From an uncultured Bacteroidales bacterium (GTDB taxonomy: Bacteria > Bacteroidota > Bacteroidia > Bacteroidales > UBA932): a stretch of DNA of 6,538 bases. The translations under genes and the position numbers were made by a program. Positions 5,686-6,538 of this stretch are shown here, piece after piece. Position 1 is the first letter of the stretch. Each line of letters opens with the position of its first letter. The notes beneath the pieces were generated by a model. It made no database searches, had not been told where the DNA came from, and worked only from the letters and a program-made list of their open reading frames with translations. The stretch spans positions 1-6,538 of the forward strand of contig CABQAB010000112.1 in NCBI GenBank assembly GCA_902461985.1. The letters are read 5' to 3'.

Positions 5686-5720
5686 CGAAGTTTGAGATTA
5701 GCCGAGGCGCATCCTATCTT
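5655..5720. repeat. Intergenic repeat element, copy B
   Basis: This 66-base element is in the same orientation as copy A, 19 bases away. The left 23 bases (from AAAGATAGTG through GCGCA) and the right 20 bases (GCCGAGGCGC through TATCTT) are identical to copy A. The centre is different but still pairs: CAAAC (5682-5686) with GTTTG (5690-5694) around a GAA loop. The outward plus-strand box pair is TTTG (5691-5694) and TATCTTGG (5715-5722), again with 20 bases between. Confidence 0.8.
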
Positions 5721-5744
5721 GGCTTACACCGTAAGACCAAGATA
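5715..5744. terminator. Stem-loop between transporter and porin, possible terminator
   Basis: TATCTTGG (5715-5722) plus CTTAC (5723-5727) pairs with GTAAG (5731-5735) plus CCAAGATA (5737-5744). This makes a 13-bp stem with one bulged A at 5736 and an ACC loop. It lies just downstream of the transporter stop at 5756, where a terminator is expected. No strong T-run follows on the minus strand; on the plus strand ATATTTTATTA follows. A second AT-only stem (GATAATA / TATTATC, 5741-5757) overlaps it and the transporter stop, so alternative folds are possible. The stem is certain; terminator function is tentative. Confidence 0.5.
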
Positions 5745-5755
5745 ATATTTTATTA

Positions 5756-6538
5756 TCAGAAGCCGATGACCATAAGAACCGTGTAGCCGAGTACAAGTCC
5801 TACGACACCCATAATGACTCCTATCTTCAGCATATCCTTGGTCTCGACAAGTCCGGTGGAACTTGCAATCGCGTTTGGCGGAGTTGAGATAGGCAGAAGC
5901 ATCGCCACCGAAGTTGAGATTGCAAGGCCTATCAGAAGCGCCTGCACGCCGCCGTAAGGTTCGAGCTGCACTGCCATAGCGCTACCTATGACCGCGATTA
6001 TAGGACAGAGCAGGTTCGCAGCCGAAGAGTGTGAAAGGAAGTTGGAAATTGCATATCCGATTATTCCGGTGGCTATGATTACGATGAACGGCGACATTCT
6101 GGCAAACGGTATGGCATTTACCAGAGTGCTTGCAAGTCCGGTTTTCATAAGGCCTACACCCAGAGCGAGACCTCCGGCGACCATCCAGAGCACTGACCAC
6201 TCGATTTCAGCAAGTTCTTTCTTTCCCACTATGCCTGTCGCTGCGAAGACAGCGAAAGGTATCAGAGCTACGATATTGGAATTGATGCCAGTCCACTGCT
6301 CGGTAATCCACAGAATAATCGTAACCGCGAAAGTAACATAGACAACGTAGGTCTGCCAGCCTTTCTTTGCACCCCCCTCGATTTTGAGCTCAATGCTCTT
6401 TGCCTTGAAAGGGAAGAGAAGGAGGAGCATTATCCATGCGATGACAATCATAACTATCACGAAAGGCACCATCCTGAGCATCCAGTCCATGAATGTTACG
6501 CCCATTCCCATATCATTGAGGTAGCCGAGCGCGATTGC
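5756..6538 (-). CDS. SLC13/DASS-family sodium:anion symporter, C-terminal part
   Basis: The gene runs off the right edge: the frame is open from 6538, adding A-I-A-L-G-Y-L-N-D before the first visible methionine at 6511, so the 5' end and start lie outside. About 260 residues are visible, with roughly seven hydrophobic segments. Family markers, numbered from that methionine, are EWSVLWMVAGGLALGVGLMKTGLA (about 104-127, the conserved WxVL..GG..LG..L..TGLA pattern), NFLSHSSAAN (157-166, the position of the second SNT substrate/sodium motif) and PISTPPNAIA (207-216, the second P-P-N-A motif). Such transporters bring dicarboxylates, sulfate or related anions across the inner membrane with sodium. 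The SHSS variant in place of SNT makes the exact substrate uncertain. No coupling to the porin is evident, since a stem-loop and two repeats separate them. Confidence 0.88.
   Translation of the reverse strand, partial: AIALGYLNDMGMGVTFMDWMLRMVPFVIVMIVIAWIMLLLLFPFKAKSIELKIEGGAKKGWQTYVVYVTFAVTIILWITEQWTGINSNIVALIPFAVFAATGIVGKKELAEIEWSVLWMVAGGLALGVGLMKTGLASTLVNAIPFARMSPFIVIIATGIIGYAISNFLSHSSAANLLCPIIAVIGSAMAVQLEPYGGVQALLIGLAISTSVAMLLPISTPPNAIASSTGLVETKDMLKIGVIMGVVGLVLGYTVLMVIGF

Noticed and set aside
5571..5720. Two-repeat CRISPR array
   Set aside because: Only two copies, 65/66 bases long, with a 19-base gap, internally structured and diverged in the centre, and no cas genes; this fits an intergenic element, not CRISPR.
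5988..6341. 117-codon plus-strand open frame opposite the transporter
   Set aside because: Antisense shadow of conserved SLC13 membrane segments, including its GG..LG motif.

Overview
The window looks like chromosomal DNA from a moderate-GC member of the Bacteroidales (Bacteroidota). Three things point there. Gaps upstream of genes carry the Bacteroidota promoter pattern (TTTG, about 20 bases, TAnnTTTG). The large central gene fuses a sugar-kinase-like domain to a RapZ C-terminal domain, an architecture I associate with this phylum. The outer-membrane protein resembles the DcaP-like porins common there. I see no rRNA, tRNA, CRISPR array, transposase, integrase or phage structural gene, and genus cannot be assigned from this window.

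Layout. Bases 97-696 (-) encode an HD-domain metal-dependent hydrolase. A 104-base divergent promoter gap separates it from a tightly coupled three-gene (+) operon (801-1698): a YtxH-like envelope protein, a two-helix membrane protein of the phage-holin-superfamily-III type, and a 77-residue protein of unknown function. That operon meets, tail to tail with a 32-base overlap, a (-) strand operon reading from 5534 down to 1667: a DcaP-like porin, then a kinase/RapZ-C fusion, then a MurU-like nucleotidyltransferase. At the right edge (5756-6538, -) is the C-terminal part of an SLC13/DASS-type sodium-coupled anion transporter, cut by the window end.

How the genes may work together. The kinase-like domain plus the MurU-like enzyme match the two central steps of anabolic peptidoglycan recycling (sugar to sugar-1-phosphate by AmgK, then to UDP-sugar by MurU). 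The RapZ-C domain, a GlcN6P-binding and RNA-binding module in E. coli, is a plausible built-in amino-sugar sensor. The porin at the operon head could admit substrates, but this is inference from gene order only.

The most interesting non-coding region is 5535-5755. It holds two copies (5571-5635 and 5655-5720) of a 65/66-base intergenic element with identical ends and a centre that differs but still pairs. In each copy a TTTG and a TATCTT box sit exactly 20 bases apart in both directions, so the element looks like a portable, possibly bidirectional promoter. The copy next to the porin matches the consensus perfectly and is followed by a 27-base near-perfect palindrome spanning the predicted transcription start. 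A 13-bp stem-loop shares the outer end of the second copy. No gene-free stretch exceeds 300 bases.
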